This document shows, in pieces, positions 18,029 through 26,511 of a stretch of DNA of 49,657 bases. The notes below the pieces were generated by a model. That model saw only the letters and a list, made by a program, of their open reading frames with translations, had not been told where the DNA came from and did no database searches. Position numbers and translations under genes: made by a program. This DNA comes from Pseudomonadota bacterium. GTDB taxonomy: Bacteria; Pseudomonadota; Alphaproteobacteria; Rhizobiales; Devosiaceae. The stretch is taken from positions 1-49,657 of the forward strand of contig JAEYTY010000051.1 of assembly GCA_023433775.1 (NCBI GenBank). The letters run 5' to 3'. Position 1 is the first letter of the stretch; the number at the start of each line of letters is the position of its first letter.

Positions 18029-19158
18029 CGCATTACAGCCTTCTGGATGCCCAGGGCCCGCAAGACGCGCGTGCCCAGGTCAATGAAGGTCATGGCATTC
18101 TTGTAGTCGCGGTAGGTCTTGTTCGGGCCGGCATGGAAGGCGCGCAACTCGTCCACGCTCAGCCCCAGCTTGGTCGCGATGTATTCGAAGTCCTGGTCGA
18201 TATCGTCGAGATTGTAGGCTGGGATGGCGATCTTTTCGAGCGCTTCCTCACGCGTCAACTGCCCCGTCAGGATCAGGCTGGAAAAATGCGCCCGGCGCTT
18301 GTCATAGCCGAACTTGGTGGGCAGCCAGTAACCCTCGTAAAAGCGCGTAAAGCGCGATTCGTAGTGCTTGTGGGCGTAGCGCTGCCAGCCGAACGTGTCG
18401 GCAAGTTCCTGCATCGCCGCTTCCTTGAAGTAGGGCACGTGATTGAGCGGCTTGACCACCCGCACGCCCTTCACGAAGCGATAATATAGCTTGAAGGTAA
18501 AAATGTCGGCCAACGGAAAGGTCTTCAGCGGACGCGTACCAAACTTGGCATGAATGTCCTTGAGCTGGCGTAGGTCTGAGGCATGATAATGCCATTCAAG
18601 CGGCTCACGCACGCATTCGGTTGAATAGTTGGCGCCAGTCAGAATATATTTGACGCCGTTATTGGCAGCGTAGTTATAGAGCCCGGCAAAGAAGGCATGG
18701 TCCTGTGGCGTATCGAGATGAGGTACCTGGGCCTTGAAGAAGGCCAGTTGCAGATCCTTCATCTCCTGCCAGTTGATCACCTCGGTATGCAGGTCCAAGC
18801 CTAGTCCGTCGACGAGCTTTTCGATGTTGTTGACTGCTTGCTGCGAGTTCCAACCAGCATCGACGTGAAACAGTAGCGGACGCAGGCCGAATTTCTTGGC
18901 CAGCAGCACGACATAGGAACTGTCTACGCCCCCACTCAGACCGATAATGCAGTCGTGGCCCTTGCCCTCGCCGTGGCGCTTGATCTGCTCGATGACCGGT
19001 TGGAGCTCGCGCATGCCCTGCTCATCAGGATGCCAAGTGGGCAGTATATTCTCGTGGTAGTTGTTGCAATATTCGCACCATCCGCGATCATCGAATGTGA
19101 TCTTGGAGTCGGACGTGTCCATGATGCAATTGGCGCAGATCTTGTAATGCGAGGACAT
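18025..19158 (-). CDS. wbuX: N-acetyl sugar amidotransferase (WbuX/WbpG/PseA family)
   Basis: The 377-residue product has the two N-terminal cysteine pairs CANC and CEYC that bind a metal. A PP-loop ATPase motif GLSGGVDSSYV (about residues 73-83) would activate the acetyl carbonyl. This matches WbpG/PseA/LegZ proteins, which form an acetamidino group with ammonia from a HisH/HisF-like pair. AAAGGT six bases before ATG 19158 supports the start. In E. coli O118/O151-type loci the same gene precedes wbuY, wbuZ and fnlABC and makes L-FucNAm. I infer the same here from the identical order. Confidence 0.88.
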   Translation of the reverse strand: MSSHYKICANCIMDTSDSKITFDDRGWCEYCNNYHENILPTWHPDEQGMRELQPVIEQIKRHGEGKGHDCIIGLSGGVDSSYVVLLAKKFGLRPLLFHVDAGWNSQQAVNNIEKLVDGLGLDLHTEVINWQEMKDLQLAFFKAQVPHLDTPQDHAFFAGLYNYAANNGVKYILTGANYSTECVREPLEWHYHASDLRQLKDIHAKFGTRPLKTFPLADIFTFKLYYRFVKGVRVVKPLNHVPYFKEAAMQELADTFGWQRYAHKHYESRFTRFYEGYWLPTKFGYDKRRAHFSSLILTGQLTREEALEKIAIPAYNLDDIDQDFEYIATKLGLSVDELRAFHAGPNKTYRDYKNAMTFIDLGTRVLRALGIQKAVMR

Positions 19159-19249
19159 AAACTACCTTTGCAATAGACCGCTGCGGCCCGGCCACGGTAC
19201 CATGGCCGCATACGCCAAGCCGCATCTGGCGTCTGCGTACCGGCTGACG

Positions 19250-19280
19250 CTTATATGTATAAAACCGTGACCAACGTCAA
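19250..19280 (-). promoter_or_regulatory. Candidate internal promoter ahead of wbuX
   Basis: On the minus strand TTGACG (19280-19275, overlapping the end of rmlA) and TATAAG (19255-19250) each match five of six consensus bases. The spacer is 19 bp, somewhat long. It would drive wbuXYZ-fnlABC-wbuB with a leader of about 85 nt. That leader has short dyads such as ACGCCA/TGGCGT and a near-palindrome around GGTACC. Confidence 0.4.
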
Positions 19281-20203
19281 CGAAGTGGCCGCGCGCCGGT
19301 ACCGCTACCTGTTGATGATCGGTGCTGGGCGGATACCGCCAGCTCGCTCAAGTAGGCCCGGTACTTTCCATTAGGATAAGTCGCGATTACGGACTTGAGC
19401 TGCTCGACATCGATGAAACCCTTGCGCAAGGCAACCTCCTCCGGGCAGGCAATGCGCATACCCGTGCGCTCCTCCAGAACGCGAACCAATTGGCCGGCCT
19501 CGAAAAGGTCTTCCGGCGTTCCACCATCCAGCCATGCAACGCCGCGCATGATGCGCTCGACATGGAGCTGGCGCTGTTTGAGGTAAGCGGCATTCACGTC
19601 GGTAATTTCCATTTCCCCCCGTCCAGAAGGGGCCTGCCTGGCTGCGATCGCCAGCACCTGTTGATCGTAGAAGTACATTCCGGGCACGGCGAGACCGGCA
19701 ATGGGCCCAGTTGGCTTTTCGACTAGCGCCACGGGCGCTCCCAACGGATCGAAGGACACTACACCGAAACTCGATGTGTCCTTGACCTCGTAGCCGAAAA
19801 TCGTCGCGCCGACCTCGCGTGCAAGCCCCCTCTGCACTAGCGTCGTTAGTCCTGCACCGTAAAAGATGTTGTCGCCCAGAATGAGCGCCACATTGTACCC
19901 TAAAATGTCGCCGCTGCAGATGCGGAAGCACTCCGCAATACCCCCGGGCCGCTCCTGAACCTTGACCACTATGGAAATGCCCAGGTCCGATCCATCGCCA
20001 AGAAGCGAAGTGAACTGCTCCACGTGCTGCGGCGATGTCACGATGATGAAGTCCCGCAGTCCGCCCAGCATAAGGGTGGTCAGGGGATAATAGATCATCG
20101 GCTTGTCATAAACCGGAAGCAGATGCTTATTTACGCTTCTAGTCAGCGGATCCAATCGAGACCCCGAACCTCCAGCCATGATGATCGCTTTCCACCTAGC
20201 CAA
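19277..20203 (-). CDS. rmlA: Glucose-1-phosphate thymidylyltransferase
   Basis: A 308-residue RmlA with the nucleotidyltransferase signature AGGSGSRLDPLT, then KHLLPVYDKPMIYYPL and LGDNIFYG. It makes dTDP-glucose from dTTP and glucose-1-phosphate. The start is TTG 20203; GGGAGGAG lies about seven bases upstream and the family N-terminus aligns there. It overlaps rmlB by eight bases. The C-terminal tail after the conserved KYRAYL is about 20 residues longer than in E. coli and low in complexity. No rmlC or rmlD is present in the window, so its dTDP-sugar probably feeds the WecE aminotransferase further right. Confidence 0.92.
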   Translation of the reverse strand: MARWKAIIMAGGSGSRLDPLTRSVNKHLLPVYDKPMIYYPLTTLMLGGLRDFIIVTSPQHVEQFTSLLGDGSDLGISIVVKVQERPGGIAECFRICSGDILGYNVALILGDNIFYGAGLTTLVQRGLAREVGATIFGYEVKDTSSFGVVSFDPLGAPVALVEKPTGPIAGLAVPGMYFYDQQVLAIAARQAPSGRGEMEITDVNAAYLKQRQLHVERIMRGVAWLDGGTPEDLFEAGQLVRVLEERTGMRIACPEEVALRKGFIDVEQLKSVIATYPNGKYRAYLSELAVSAQHRSSTGSGTGARPLR

Positions 20204-21242
20204 TTGTCTTCTCCTCCCTGGGCGCTAGCCCGAGCCTCTCCGCGCCTTGTTTGCTGTTGAGCCAATCTTGGTTCACCAAATACCAACCCACCGTCTTCCC
20301 GAGACCTGTATCGAGCGTTTCCCTGCGTCGCCAGCCCAACTCAGTTTCTGACCTCGAGGAGTCGATGGCATAGCGGAAGTCATGTCCCGGTCGATCGGCG
20401 ACGAAGGTGATTTGGCTGGCAAAACTGTCCGAGCGACGAACCTCGCTGGCATCCAGCAATGCGCAGATTCGCCTTACAAGCTTGATGTTAGAAATTTCGG
20501 CAGAGCCACCCAGATTGTATTTCTGGCCGGCCGCGCCGTGCTCCACGACCGTGAGCAGCCCGTCGATATGGTCGTCAACATAGATCCAGTCTCTTACATT
20601 CGTGCCGCTTCCGTAGACAGGTATCTCTCGTCCAGCCAACGCCGACCTGATCACCGTCGGAATGAGCTTCTCCACATTCTGAAACGGCCCGTAATTGTTC
20701 GAGCAGTTGGAGACAACAGCGGGAACTCCGTAGGTTGAGTGCCAAGCCCGGACGAGGTGATCGGAAGATGCCTTGCTGGCCGAATAGGGGGAATTGGGAG
20801 CGTAGGGCGTTTGCTCTGTGAACGCCCCTTCGTCATCCAAGCTTCCGTAGACTTCGTCGGTCGAGACATGAAGGAAGCGGAATCCATCATTCGCGCTTGC
20901 CATGTAGCATCGGGCCGCCTCGAGCAGCGAAAACGTGCCGAGCACATTGGTTTCGATAAAGGTGGCAGGACCGTCGATCGACCGATCGACATGACTCTCG
21001 GCCGCCAGATGCATGACCCGGTCGGGCATGAAGTCGGCTATCACCGACTTCATCAGGGCGCGATCCCCAATGTCGGCTTGCAGCAGCTGGTAATTGCTGG
21101 CGCCATCGCATGAGGCTATCGATCGAAGATCGCCAGCATAGGTGAGCTTGTCGATGTTGAGAACATCATGCCCCTCTCCAACCAGACGCCGAACTAGCGC
21201 CGAACCGATAAACCCAGCGCCGCCCGTAACGATGAAACGCAT
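20196..21242 (-). CDS. rmlB: dTDP-glucose 4,6-dehydratase
   Basis: The 348-residue extended SDR shows TGGAGFIGSALVRRL (residues 6-20), the catalytic HVSTDEVYGSL region, YSASK as the YxxxK pair and SNNYGPFQ, all diagnostic of RmlB. It produces dTDP-4-keto-6-deoxyglucose, the substrate of WecE (dTDP-Fuc4N) as well as of RmlC. It is the first gene of the long minus-strand transcript and is divergent from the wbqC-like gene, 85 bp away. Confidence 0.93.
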   Translation of the reverse strand: MRFIVTGGAGFIGSALVRRLVGEGHDVLNIDKLTYAGDLRSIASCDGASNYQLLQADIGDRALMKSVIADFMPDRVMHLAAESHVDRSIDGPATFIETNVLGTFSLLEAARCYMASANDGFRFLHVSTDEVYGSLDDEGAFTEQTPYAPNSPYSASKASSDHLVRAWHSTYGVPAVVSNCSNNYGPFQNVEKLIPTVIRSALAGREIPVYGSGTNVRDWIYVDDHIDGLLTVVEHGAAGQKYNLGGSAEISNIKLVRRICALLDASEVRRSDSFASQITFVADRPGHDFRYAIDSSRSETELGWRRRETLDTGLGKTVGWYLVNQDWLNSKQGAERLGLAPREEKTIG

Positions 21243-21254
21243 TCTCTTACAACC

Positions 21255-21282
21255 TTGATCCTGACGCCGGGAAAGATATACG
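21255..21282 (+). promoter_or_regulatory. Candidate promoter in the rmlB/wbqC divergent gap
   Basis: TTGATC (21255-21260) and TATACG (21277-21282), 16 bp apart, could drive the plus-strand wbqC-like gene with a leader of about 40 nt. The TATA core is nearly symmetric, so the same bases may serve as a -10 for rmlB on the other strand. Both matches are only four of six. Confidence 0.3.
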
Positions 21283-21327
21283 ACAGCTCCATGAACTCAA
21301 CCTAGTCCACCAGGCAAACTAAGAAAT

Positions 21328-22062
21328 ATGCCCGAAGCGCAACGAGCAAAAAGAAAACGTGACAACCGCGTTGCCATTCTGCAATCCTGCTACCTGCCCT
21401 GGAAGGGCTACTTCGACATCATCGGATCAGTCGATGTATTCGTCGTGTATGATGACGTGCAATATAGCAAGAACCACTGGCATAATCGCAACCTCGTTAA
21501 GACCCAGCACGGGCCGAAGTGGCTGACGGTGCCCGTATCTAAATCCAGCGGTTCGTTTCAGAACATAGAGGACGTCCGGCTTCCCTCGCCGTTCCTTGAA
21601 AAGCACTGGCAAATCATCGAGCAGTCCTATGCCCGAGCGCAACATTTTTCGACGATGGCCCCGCAGCTGAAGCAACTATTCGAACATGCAGAACAGTTTC
21701 GGTCACTGAGCGAACTGAACTTGCAATTTCTTCGTGGGATCGCCGGAATGCTGGGTTTCACAACTAAATTTGTGCTGTCGCGCGACCTCGTCGGCCGCGG
21801 AACGCGGACCGAGCGGCTCGTGGCCATATGTCAGGAACTAGGCGCGGATCGATATCTGAGCGGCCCCGCAGCCAAGGCCTATCTCGAGGAAGAGCAGTTC
21901 GCGGCGGCCGGTATCGGGGTCCGCTGGATGGACTATTCCGGGTATCCCGCCTATCCGCAGCTGCATGGCGATTTCGAACATAGCCTGTCGATCATAGACC
22001 TAATACTCAATACCGGCTATCAGGCCCGCCAATACATGAAGGCGCCTGTCGAATTAGGGTAG
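21328..22062 (+). CDS. WbqC-family protein
   Basis: The 244-residue product matches the WbqC family: VAILQSCYLPWKGYFDII near the N-terminus, VVYDDVQYSKNHWHNRN (about residues 43-59) and a C-terminal DYSGYPAYPQLHGDFEHSLS. Members often sit beside aminotransferases for 4-amino-4,6-dideoxyhexoses (for example in E. coli O121) and are thought to help attach an acyl or amino-acyl group to the 4-amino sugar; the activity is not well proven. Here it is close to rmlAB and within 6 kb of WecE, which fits that association. It ends nine bases before the next start. Confidence 0.8.
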   Translation: MPEAQRAKRKRDNRVAILQSCYLPWKGYFDIIGSVDVFVVYDDVQYSKNHWHNRNLVKTQHGPKWLTVPVSKSSGSFQNIEDVRLPSPFLEKHWQIIEQSYARAQHFSTMAPQLKQLFEHAEQFRSLSELNLQFLRGIAGMLGFTTKFVLSRDLVGRGTRTERLVAICQELGADRYLSGPAAKAYLEEEQFAAAGIGVRWMDYSGYPAYPQLHGDFEHSLSIIDLILNTGYQARQYMKAPVELG

Positions 22063-22070
22063 GATTGGAC

Positions 22071-22910
22071 ATGGACACGGAAATACTGGACGCATGGTGC
22101 GCATCGGTTCCAGGCTTGGCCAAATTGGAAACCGGAGCATGGGAGGATGATCGGACCAGCGACATCTCCTACCCCGATGACGACCTGGCCCTGCTCGCGG
22201 GGCTTGAGGAACGATCCTACTGGTTTCAGCACCGAAACGACGTCATCGCCTCGGTCGTTCGTCAATTTCCGCCGCAGGGGCCGATCTTCGACATTGGCGG
22301 TGGCAATGGCTTCGTGAGCCTTGGCCTGCGGGCAGCCGGGTTTCCCGCGATCGTAGTCGAACCCGAGAAAGCTGGAGTCCTGACGGCGCGTCGGCGCGGT
22401 CTGCCTACAATTCTCGCAGCTTTTCAGAACCTGCAGGCAAAGCCGGGATCGGTACCGGCCGCTGGCCTGTTCGACGTGCTTGAACACATCGAAGATGAAG
22501 CCGGCGCCCTCGCCAGACTTTCGGAAGTTCTACCCAAGGGCGGCTTGGCATATATCGCCGTGCCTGCCTTCCAGTTCCTCTGGTCAAAGGACGATGTGCA
22601 TGCGGGGCACTTCCGCCGCTATACGCTCGAGCGACTTGAGAACGCATTGCGCCAGGCCGGGCTGGCGCCTTTGTTCGGGACGTATTTCTTTTCAGCTCTG
22701 GTTCCCGCGGTCTGGGCAGTCCGCTCGCTTCCCAGCCAGATTGGCCGGCGCGAAGCCAAGGGTTCGAGCCACGTCAAGGAACACACATTGCCGACCGGTG
22801 TGATCGGCAATGTCTTGAAGCGGTCCTTTGCCTGGGAACTAAACACCGTCAATGCAGGCAAGAGCGTTAGGTTCGGCACCAGCGTGCTGGTCGTCGCTCG
22901 AAAGGCCTGA
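22071..22910 (+). CDS. Class I SAM-dependent methyltransferase
   Basis: A 279-residue methyltransferase with motif I IFDIGGGNGFVS (about residues 70-81), VVVEPEKAG and a post-motif FDVLEHIED. The YWFQHRN segment before the SAM site is common in methyltransferases of polysaccharide loci. ATG 22071 is preceded by AGGA six bases upstream, which is better than the in-frame TTG at 22065. It forms a two-gene plus-strand unit with the wbqC-like gene. The substrate is unknown; the context suggests N- or O-methylation of a dTDP-amino sugar or its acyl group. Confidence 0.78.
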   Translation: MDTEILDAWCASVPGLAKLETGAWEDDRTSDISYPDDDLALLAGLEERSYWFQHRNDVIASVVRQFPPQGPIFDIGGGNGFVSLGLRAAGFPAIVVEPEKAGVLTARRRGLPTILAAFQNLQAKPGSVPAAGLFDVLEHIEDEAGALARLSEVLPKGGLAYIAVPAFQFLWSKDDVHAGHFRRYTLERLENALRQAGLAPLFGTYFFSALVPAVWAVRSLPSQIGRREAKGSSHVKEHTLPTGVIGNVLKRSFAWELNTVNAGKSVRFGTSVLVVARKA

Positions 22911-22915
22911 CGAGG

Positions 22916-23692
22916 TCAGCCCTGACCTGACTTATAAAGACGTTGATCGGCCGGGACGTAATATTGATCCAGCCCCACCGGCACCCGGACGTTATAACCG
23001 ATGAAACGGCGCCCGGTTTCGTCCATGGACTTGACCATTTCGTCGGGCATGAGCCGCGGATAGTCAAACCGCTGCCGCATGAACGAGCGGCACACATTCA
23101 TCGTAACCGCATGGCGAGCGGTATCGGTGTTGTTGGCGCCGCCAAAATGGAACGTCCGGGCATTGAAGACAATGCCATCGCCGGCCTTCGGATAGGCGCG
23201 CCTGGCCTTGGCGAAAAACTCTTCGTCCGACGGCACCTTGTCCGAGAGATGGCTTCCCGGTAGGAAATAGGTTGCGCCGTTGTCGTCGGTGAAATCATCG
23301 AGGGCGACGATGAAGCCGGCATTGGTCGTATAGCCCGGAATAAACCGGGGTGAATCGACATGCACGCGGCTGGAAAAATTCGTCCCCTTTGGGGGGATGG
23401 ACGACGAGGTATAGGCGTAAAGAATACATTGCTTGTCGATGGCTTCGCTCAGGTAGGTATGCATCACCGGATTTGAAAGAAGATCGACGAACACCTGATG
23501 GTGCATCATCAGATTGTGCACCATGTTCTTGTCGGTGTAGTCGAGGAAATCCCCCCACTCCTTCTCCTGCCGGAGATTGGCCTCCTCCAGTGCGCTCCGC
23601 ATCACGGACACGGTCTGCTGGTCTATCACCTCTGGGACGACGGCGAAGCCATCTTCTTGCAATTGCTGGACAATCTTTGGATCAGGCTGCAC
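22916..23692 (-). CDS. PhyH-family Fe(II)/2-oxoglutarate dioxygenase
   Basis: The 258-residue product has the phytanoyl-CoA dioxygenase pattern. The metal-binding HVD is in RVHVDSPRF (about residues 109-117), the LPGSH loop is near 145-149, and a distal histidine in RHAVTMN with downstream arginine would bind 2-oxoglutarate. It would hydroxylate an organic substrate; in glycan loci such enzymes may hydroxylate a sugar or an acyl side chain. It is convergent with the SAM methyltransferase (five bases apart) and lies downstream of another methyltransferase on its own strand. The substrate is not inferable from sequence. Confidence 0.8.
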   Translation of the reverse strand: MQPDPKIVQQLQEDGFAVVPEVIDQQTVSVMRSALEEANLRQEKEWGDFLDYTDKNMVHNLMMHHQVFVDLLSNPVMHTYLSEAIDKQCILYAYTSSSIPPKGTNFSSRVHVDSPRFIPGYTTNAGFIVALDDFTDDNGATYFLPGSHLSDKVPSDEEFFAKARRAYPKAGDGIVFNARTFHFGGANNTDTARHAVTMNVCRSFMRQRFDYPRLMPDEMVKSMDETGRRFIGYNVRVPVGLDQYYVPADQRLYKSGQG

Positions 23693-23720
23693 TTCTGATA
23701 TCCTCCACTTAAATACGGCT

Positions 23721-24539
23721 TCACTTAGTCATGACAAACCATACGTATTTGAACAGGTGTTGCGTGGCCGGCAAGGCATCCTGCAAGTAGCTATCTATCA
23801 GATCAGCCTCGTGGAAGCTGTGGTCGTGCATGATGTGGGCTTGTCCCAAGAACCAGTCGAAATGCACCTCGACGTCACTGAAGCCCGCACTGAGGGCGGC
23901 GTTGCGGAATTCCTCGATATCGAGACCGCCACGCTCCTTCACGGGCTCCATGACGCGAAATGTCTCCGCGCTAACGCCGTATTTTTCCTCTACGTCCTTG
24001 TCATTGGCTGTCACCATCCGGTGTTCGCGCTGGATGAAATTGCTGGCGCCGTCGAGCTGGTCCGCACGCAGGCCGGCAAGAGCCCGCCAATAACCGCGGT
24101 TGGGCACGAGGTCCACATAGAATACGCCACCAGGTTGCAGCGCGCGGGCAACCTCCCCAAGCACCCTTGAATAATCTTCAAGGTGATCGAGGAAGGAATA
24201 GGCGCTAGCTGCTCCGAAAGTCCCGTCCTCGAAGGGAAGCGCTTCTGCCCGCGCCTCGTGGAGGGTGATATTGCCTTTTGACGTATCGACACGGGCAAGC
24301 ATAGCGGGCGTGATATCGACGCCATCGATGGCCTCGAAAACGTCGGCCGCCAAGCCGATTATGAAGCCGGTACCGCATCCCACATCCAGGAGCGTCCGAC
24401 TTGGCGCGCGATCGGCCAGCGCCTGAAGGCGGGACTTCACCTTGCGCTGATTCTCGGGACGGAAGTGCGGCTCGTCCTCGTTGTAACGACCAGCCAGCGC
24501 TGTATGGATTTCGATATTTGCCGCGACGACGTCACGCAT
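23721..24539 (-). CDS. Class I SAM-dependent methyltransferase
   Basis: A 272-residue methyltransferase with motif I LLDVGCGTGFIIGL (about residues 51-64), then VDITPAML and the post-I segment YSFLDHLEDY. ATG 24539 follows GAAGAGG with six bases spacing and overlaps the glycosyltransferase stop by eight bases. An upstream in-frame ATG at 24554 is less well placed. The close coupling to the lipid-linked-sugar synthase suggests it modifies the same sugar or its carrier form. A C-terminal half without known landmarks may bind the acceptor. Confidence 0.78.
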   Translation of the reverse strand: MRDVVAANIEIHTALAGRYNEDEPHFRPENQRKVKSRLQALADRAPSRTLLDVGCGTGFIIGLAADVFEAIDGVDITPAMLARVDTSKGNITLHEARAEALPFEDGTFGAASAYSFLDHLEDYSRVLGEVARALQPGGVFYVDLVPNRGYWRALAGLRADQLDGASNFIQREHRMVTANDKDVEEKYGVSAETFRVMEPVKERGGLDIEEFRNAALSAGFSDVEVHFDWFLGQAHIMHDHSFHEADLIDSYLQDALPATQHLFKYVWFVMTK

Positions 24540-25479
24540 TTTGGGCCTCTTCACCTTCAGTACGAATTGAGGGTCTCTTGATCACATTGTCTACAATAAA
24601 GACCGGCCTCTGAAGCACCTCCACCATGAGCCGGTTAATGTAGATGCCGATGATCGACATAAACAGAAAATTGAAGCCGAACAAGACCAGGATTAGGAAG
24701 GTTATCAGGGCCACTCCAGACGGAGCGCCCGACTGGAAAAACAGGGCCTGGATGATGATGACGGCGGCATAGAGAAAGGTGCCAGCAAAGAGCAGCAGCG
24801 ATGTCAGGAAAATGACGGCGAAGGGTATGGCGGTATTGGCCACGAGGAAATCCAGCCCCAGTCGCGCCCGCTTGAGGAAAGTATAGCTGCTGGTGCTGCG
24901 CTCGATCCGGTCATGCAGATGAACGACCGAATGGCTGAAGCCCATGCCATGCATGATGGGGCCCCATACTGGGCGCCTTTCGGGATGCTGCAGCATGGCG
25001 TCGGCAAATTTGCGGCTGAATAGCCTGAACGTGCCCACTGTTTCGGGAACGCTGGACCGCAGGATGGAATTTGACATCCTGTGGAATAGTCCGGACGAAA
25101 TACGTTGCCGCGCCTCGCCGACCGTGGTGTAGACAGCATCAATGCCGGGCGTCATCGCATCGAGTAGCCTCGGAATATTTTCGGGGTGATCTTCTAGATC
25201 CGCATCCATCAGGACCATCTGCTGGCCCGAGGCATAGGTCAGGGCAGCCTTGATGGCTGCGTGCTGGCCAAAATTTCGCGACAGGTTCAGCGCCAGGATC
25301 CGCGGCTGAACGGCACTCAGCCTCTGTATGACGACCCAGGAGTCATCCCGACTCCCGTCATTGGCCAGCACCACCTCATAGTCGATGTCCAGGCTATCGA
25401 GAGTTGTTGCTATCCGCCGCGTCAATTCCTCCAGCGAGGAGGCATTGTTGTAGACGGGTATGATCAATGATAGCTGCAT
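24532..25479 (-). CDS. Polyprenyl-phosphate glycosyltransferase (GT2, ArnC/GtrB-like)
   Basis: The 315-residue product begins MQLSLIIPVYNN with NDGSRDDSW and a DADLEDHPE acidic metal site, as in GT2 enzymes of the DPM1/ArnC/GtrB group. Two membrane segments at about 225-250 and 260-290 anchor it. It should transfer a sugar from a nucleotide donor to undecaprenyl phosphate on the cytoplasmic face. ATG 25479 starts the conserved region; the frame extends upstream by 19 residues into the divergent acetyltransferase gene. With the SMR-like protein and the GT-C-like protein nearby it could form an Arn- or Gtr-like pathway. Confidence 0.85.
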   Translation of the reverse strand: MQLSLIIPVYNNASSLEELTRRIATTLDSLDIDYEVVLANDGSRDDSWVVIQRLSAVQPRILALNLSRNFGQHAAIKAALTYASGQQMVLMDADLEDHPENIPRLLDAMTPGIDAVYTTVGEARQRISSGLFHRMSNSILRSSVPETVGTFRLFSRKFADAMLQHPERRPVWGPIMHGMGFSHSVVHLHDRIERSTSSYTFLKRARLGLDFLVANTAIPFAVIFLTSLLLFAGTFLYAAVIIIQALFFQSGAPSGVALITFLILVLFGFNFLFMSIIGIYINRLMVEVLQRPVFIVDNVIKRPSIRTEGEEAQNA

Positions 25480-25525
25480 GTCAGAGTTTTCTTCGTTTCG
25501 CGCCCTATATACGCGGAAGAGTACA

Positions 25526-26089
25526 GTGAACGACATGGTAGAAAAACCGATATCAACCGCTCATTCCATGGGCTCGATCCTTCGTCCCGTCGATCGGTCG
25601 GACCTAGACAACGTCCACGCCTGGCACAATGACCGGAATTTGTGCCGCAACACGTTCGGGTTCATACTGCCCTCATCAAAGGAGGCAGTATCGCGGTGGT
25701 ACGATCAGAACATTGCCGGCGGTGACAGCCGGAATGCGATATTCGGCATAGTCAACGCCGATAGCCCCGCCGCCATTTGTGGCCTGGTGATGTTGCGGGA
25801 CATCAGTTGGGTCCACCGTTCTGCATCCTTTGGGATTTTCCTGGGTGAGGATGGGAATCGCGGAAAGGGCATCGGCAGCCGGGCGGTATCGGCCATCCTG
25901 GACTATGGCTTCAACGACTTGGGACTGCACCGGGTCGCACTTGAGGTGTCGGCGGAAAATCTCGGTGCCATCCGCCTCTATGAAAGATTCGGGTTCAAGC
26001 GCGAGGGTATCCTGCGCGAAGCCAAGTTCATCGACGGCACGTACATCAATGTGCTCGTCATGGGCCTGCTTGCCGCGGAACGAGCCTAA
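25526..26089 (+). CDS. GNAT-family N-acetyltransferase
   Basis: A 187-residue GNAT enzyme of the RimJ/RimL-like type. The acetyl-CoA loop is NRGKGIGSRA, followed by HRVALEVSAENLGAIRLYERFGF, the family beta4-alpha4 region. The start is taken as GTG 25526, with GGAAGAG four bases upstream; ATG 25535 is an alternative three codons later. It is the only plus-strand gene in an otherwise minus-strand block between the lipid-linked-sugar synthase and the SMR-like gene. Acetylation of dTDP-Fuc4N (as WecD/RffC do) is the natural suggestion, given WecE 0.4 kb away. This is inferred from context. Confidence 0.78.
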   Translation: MNDMVEKPISTAHSMGSILRPVDRSDLDNVHAWHNDRNLCRNTFGFILPSSKEAVSRWYDQNIAGGDSRNAIFGIVNADSPAAICGLVMLRDISWVHRSASFGIFLGEDGNRGKGIGSRAVSAILDYGFNDLGLHRVALEVSAENLGAIRLYERFGFKREGILREAKFIDGTYINVLVMGLLAAERA

Positions 26090-26126
26090 TATTTGGCCAA
26101 TCCCGCGGCAAGCGCTGCCGACCAGT

Positions 26127-26507
26127 CTAGCCCGCAGTAGCAACCAGTAGAACGCCCACGAGGATCAGCCCATTACCCGCCAGGGCGAGCCAACTGAAGG
26201 CCTCGCCTAGGAAAAGCAGCGACCCGACGAACACAAGCGGGTAGGACAGCGCGGCAAAGGGATAGGCCACGGACAGGGGCAATCGCGATATTGCCGCGTA
26301 CCAAAGCAGGCTGGAAACGCTGAGGCCCATCAGACCCACCCACATCTGCCAGTCGGCGATGACGCGCAGAAAATACGGAAATCCTTCGGTCAGATTGAGC
26401 GGCACCGCACCGTGGTGTCCGAGGCGTGTCTTTATCACGACCTGGGCCGTCGTCAGGGACAGTACCGCAACGGTGATCAAGATTATCCCAAGTGTAGTAT
26501 TGTCCAT
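26127..26507 (-). CDS. Small four-helix membrane transporter (SMR/EamA, ArnE/ArnF-like)
   Basis: The 126-residue protein is almost entirely hydrophobic with four predicted membrane helices. SVAYPFAALSYPLVF and ALAGNGLILVGVLLV are SMR/EamA-like, similar to ArnE/ArnF, which flip undecaprenyl-phosphate-L-Ara4N. ATG 26507 lies four bases after the wecE stop; the frame is open further upstream inside wecE, but the helices start right after this ATG. Drug efflux is the family's other role. Its position between wecE and an ArnC-like gene favours lipid-linked sugar translocation. Confidence 0.8.
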   Translation of the reverse strand: MDNTTLGIILITVAVLSLTTAQVVIKTRLGHHGAVPLNLTEGFPYFLRVIADWQMWVGLMGLSVSSLLWYAAISRLPLSVAYPFAALSYPLVFVGSLLFLGEAFSWLALAGNGLILVGVLLVATAG

Positions 26508-26511
26508 TTTT

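Noticed and set aside
26127..26507. SMR-like protein as a multidrug efflux pump
   Set aside because: It sits four bases from wecE and near an ArnC-like synthase, so lipid-linked sugar flipping is a better explanation than drug export.
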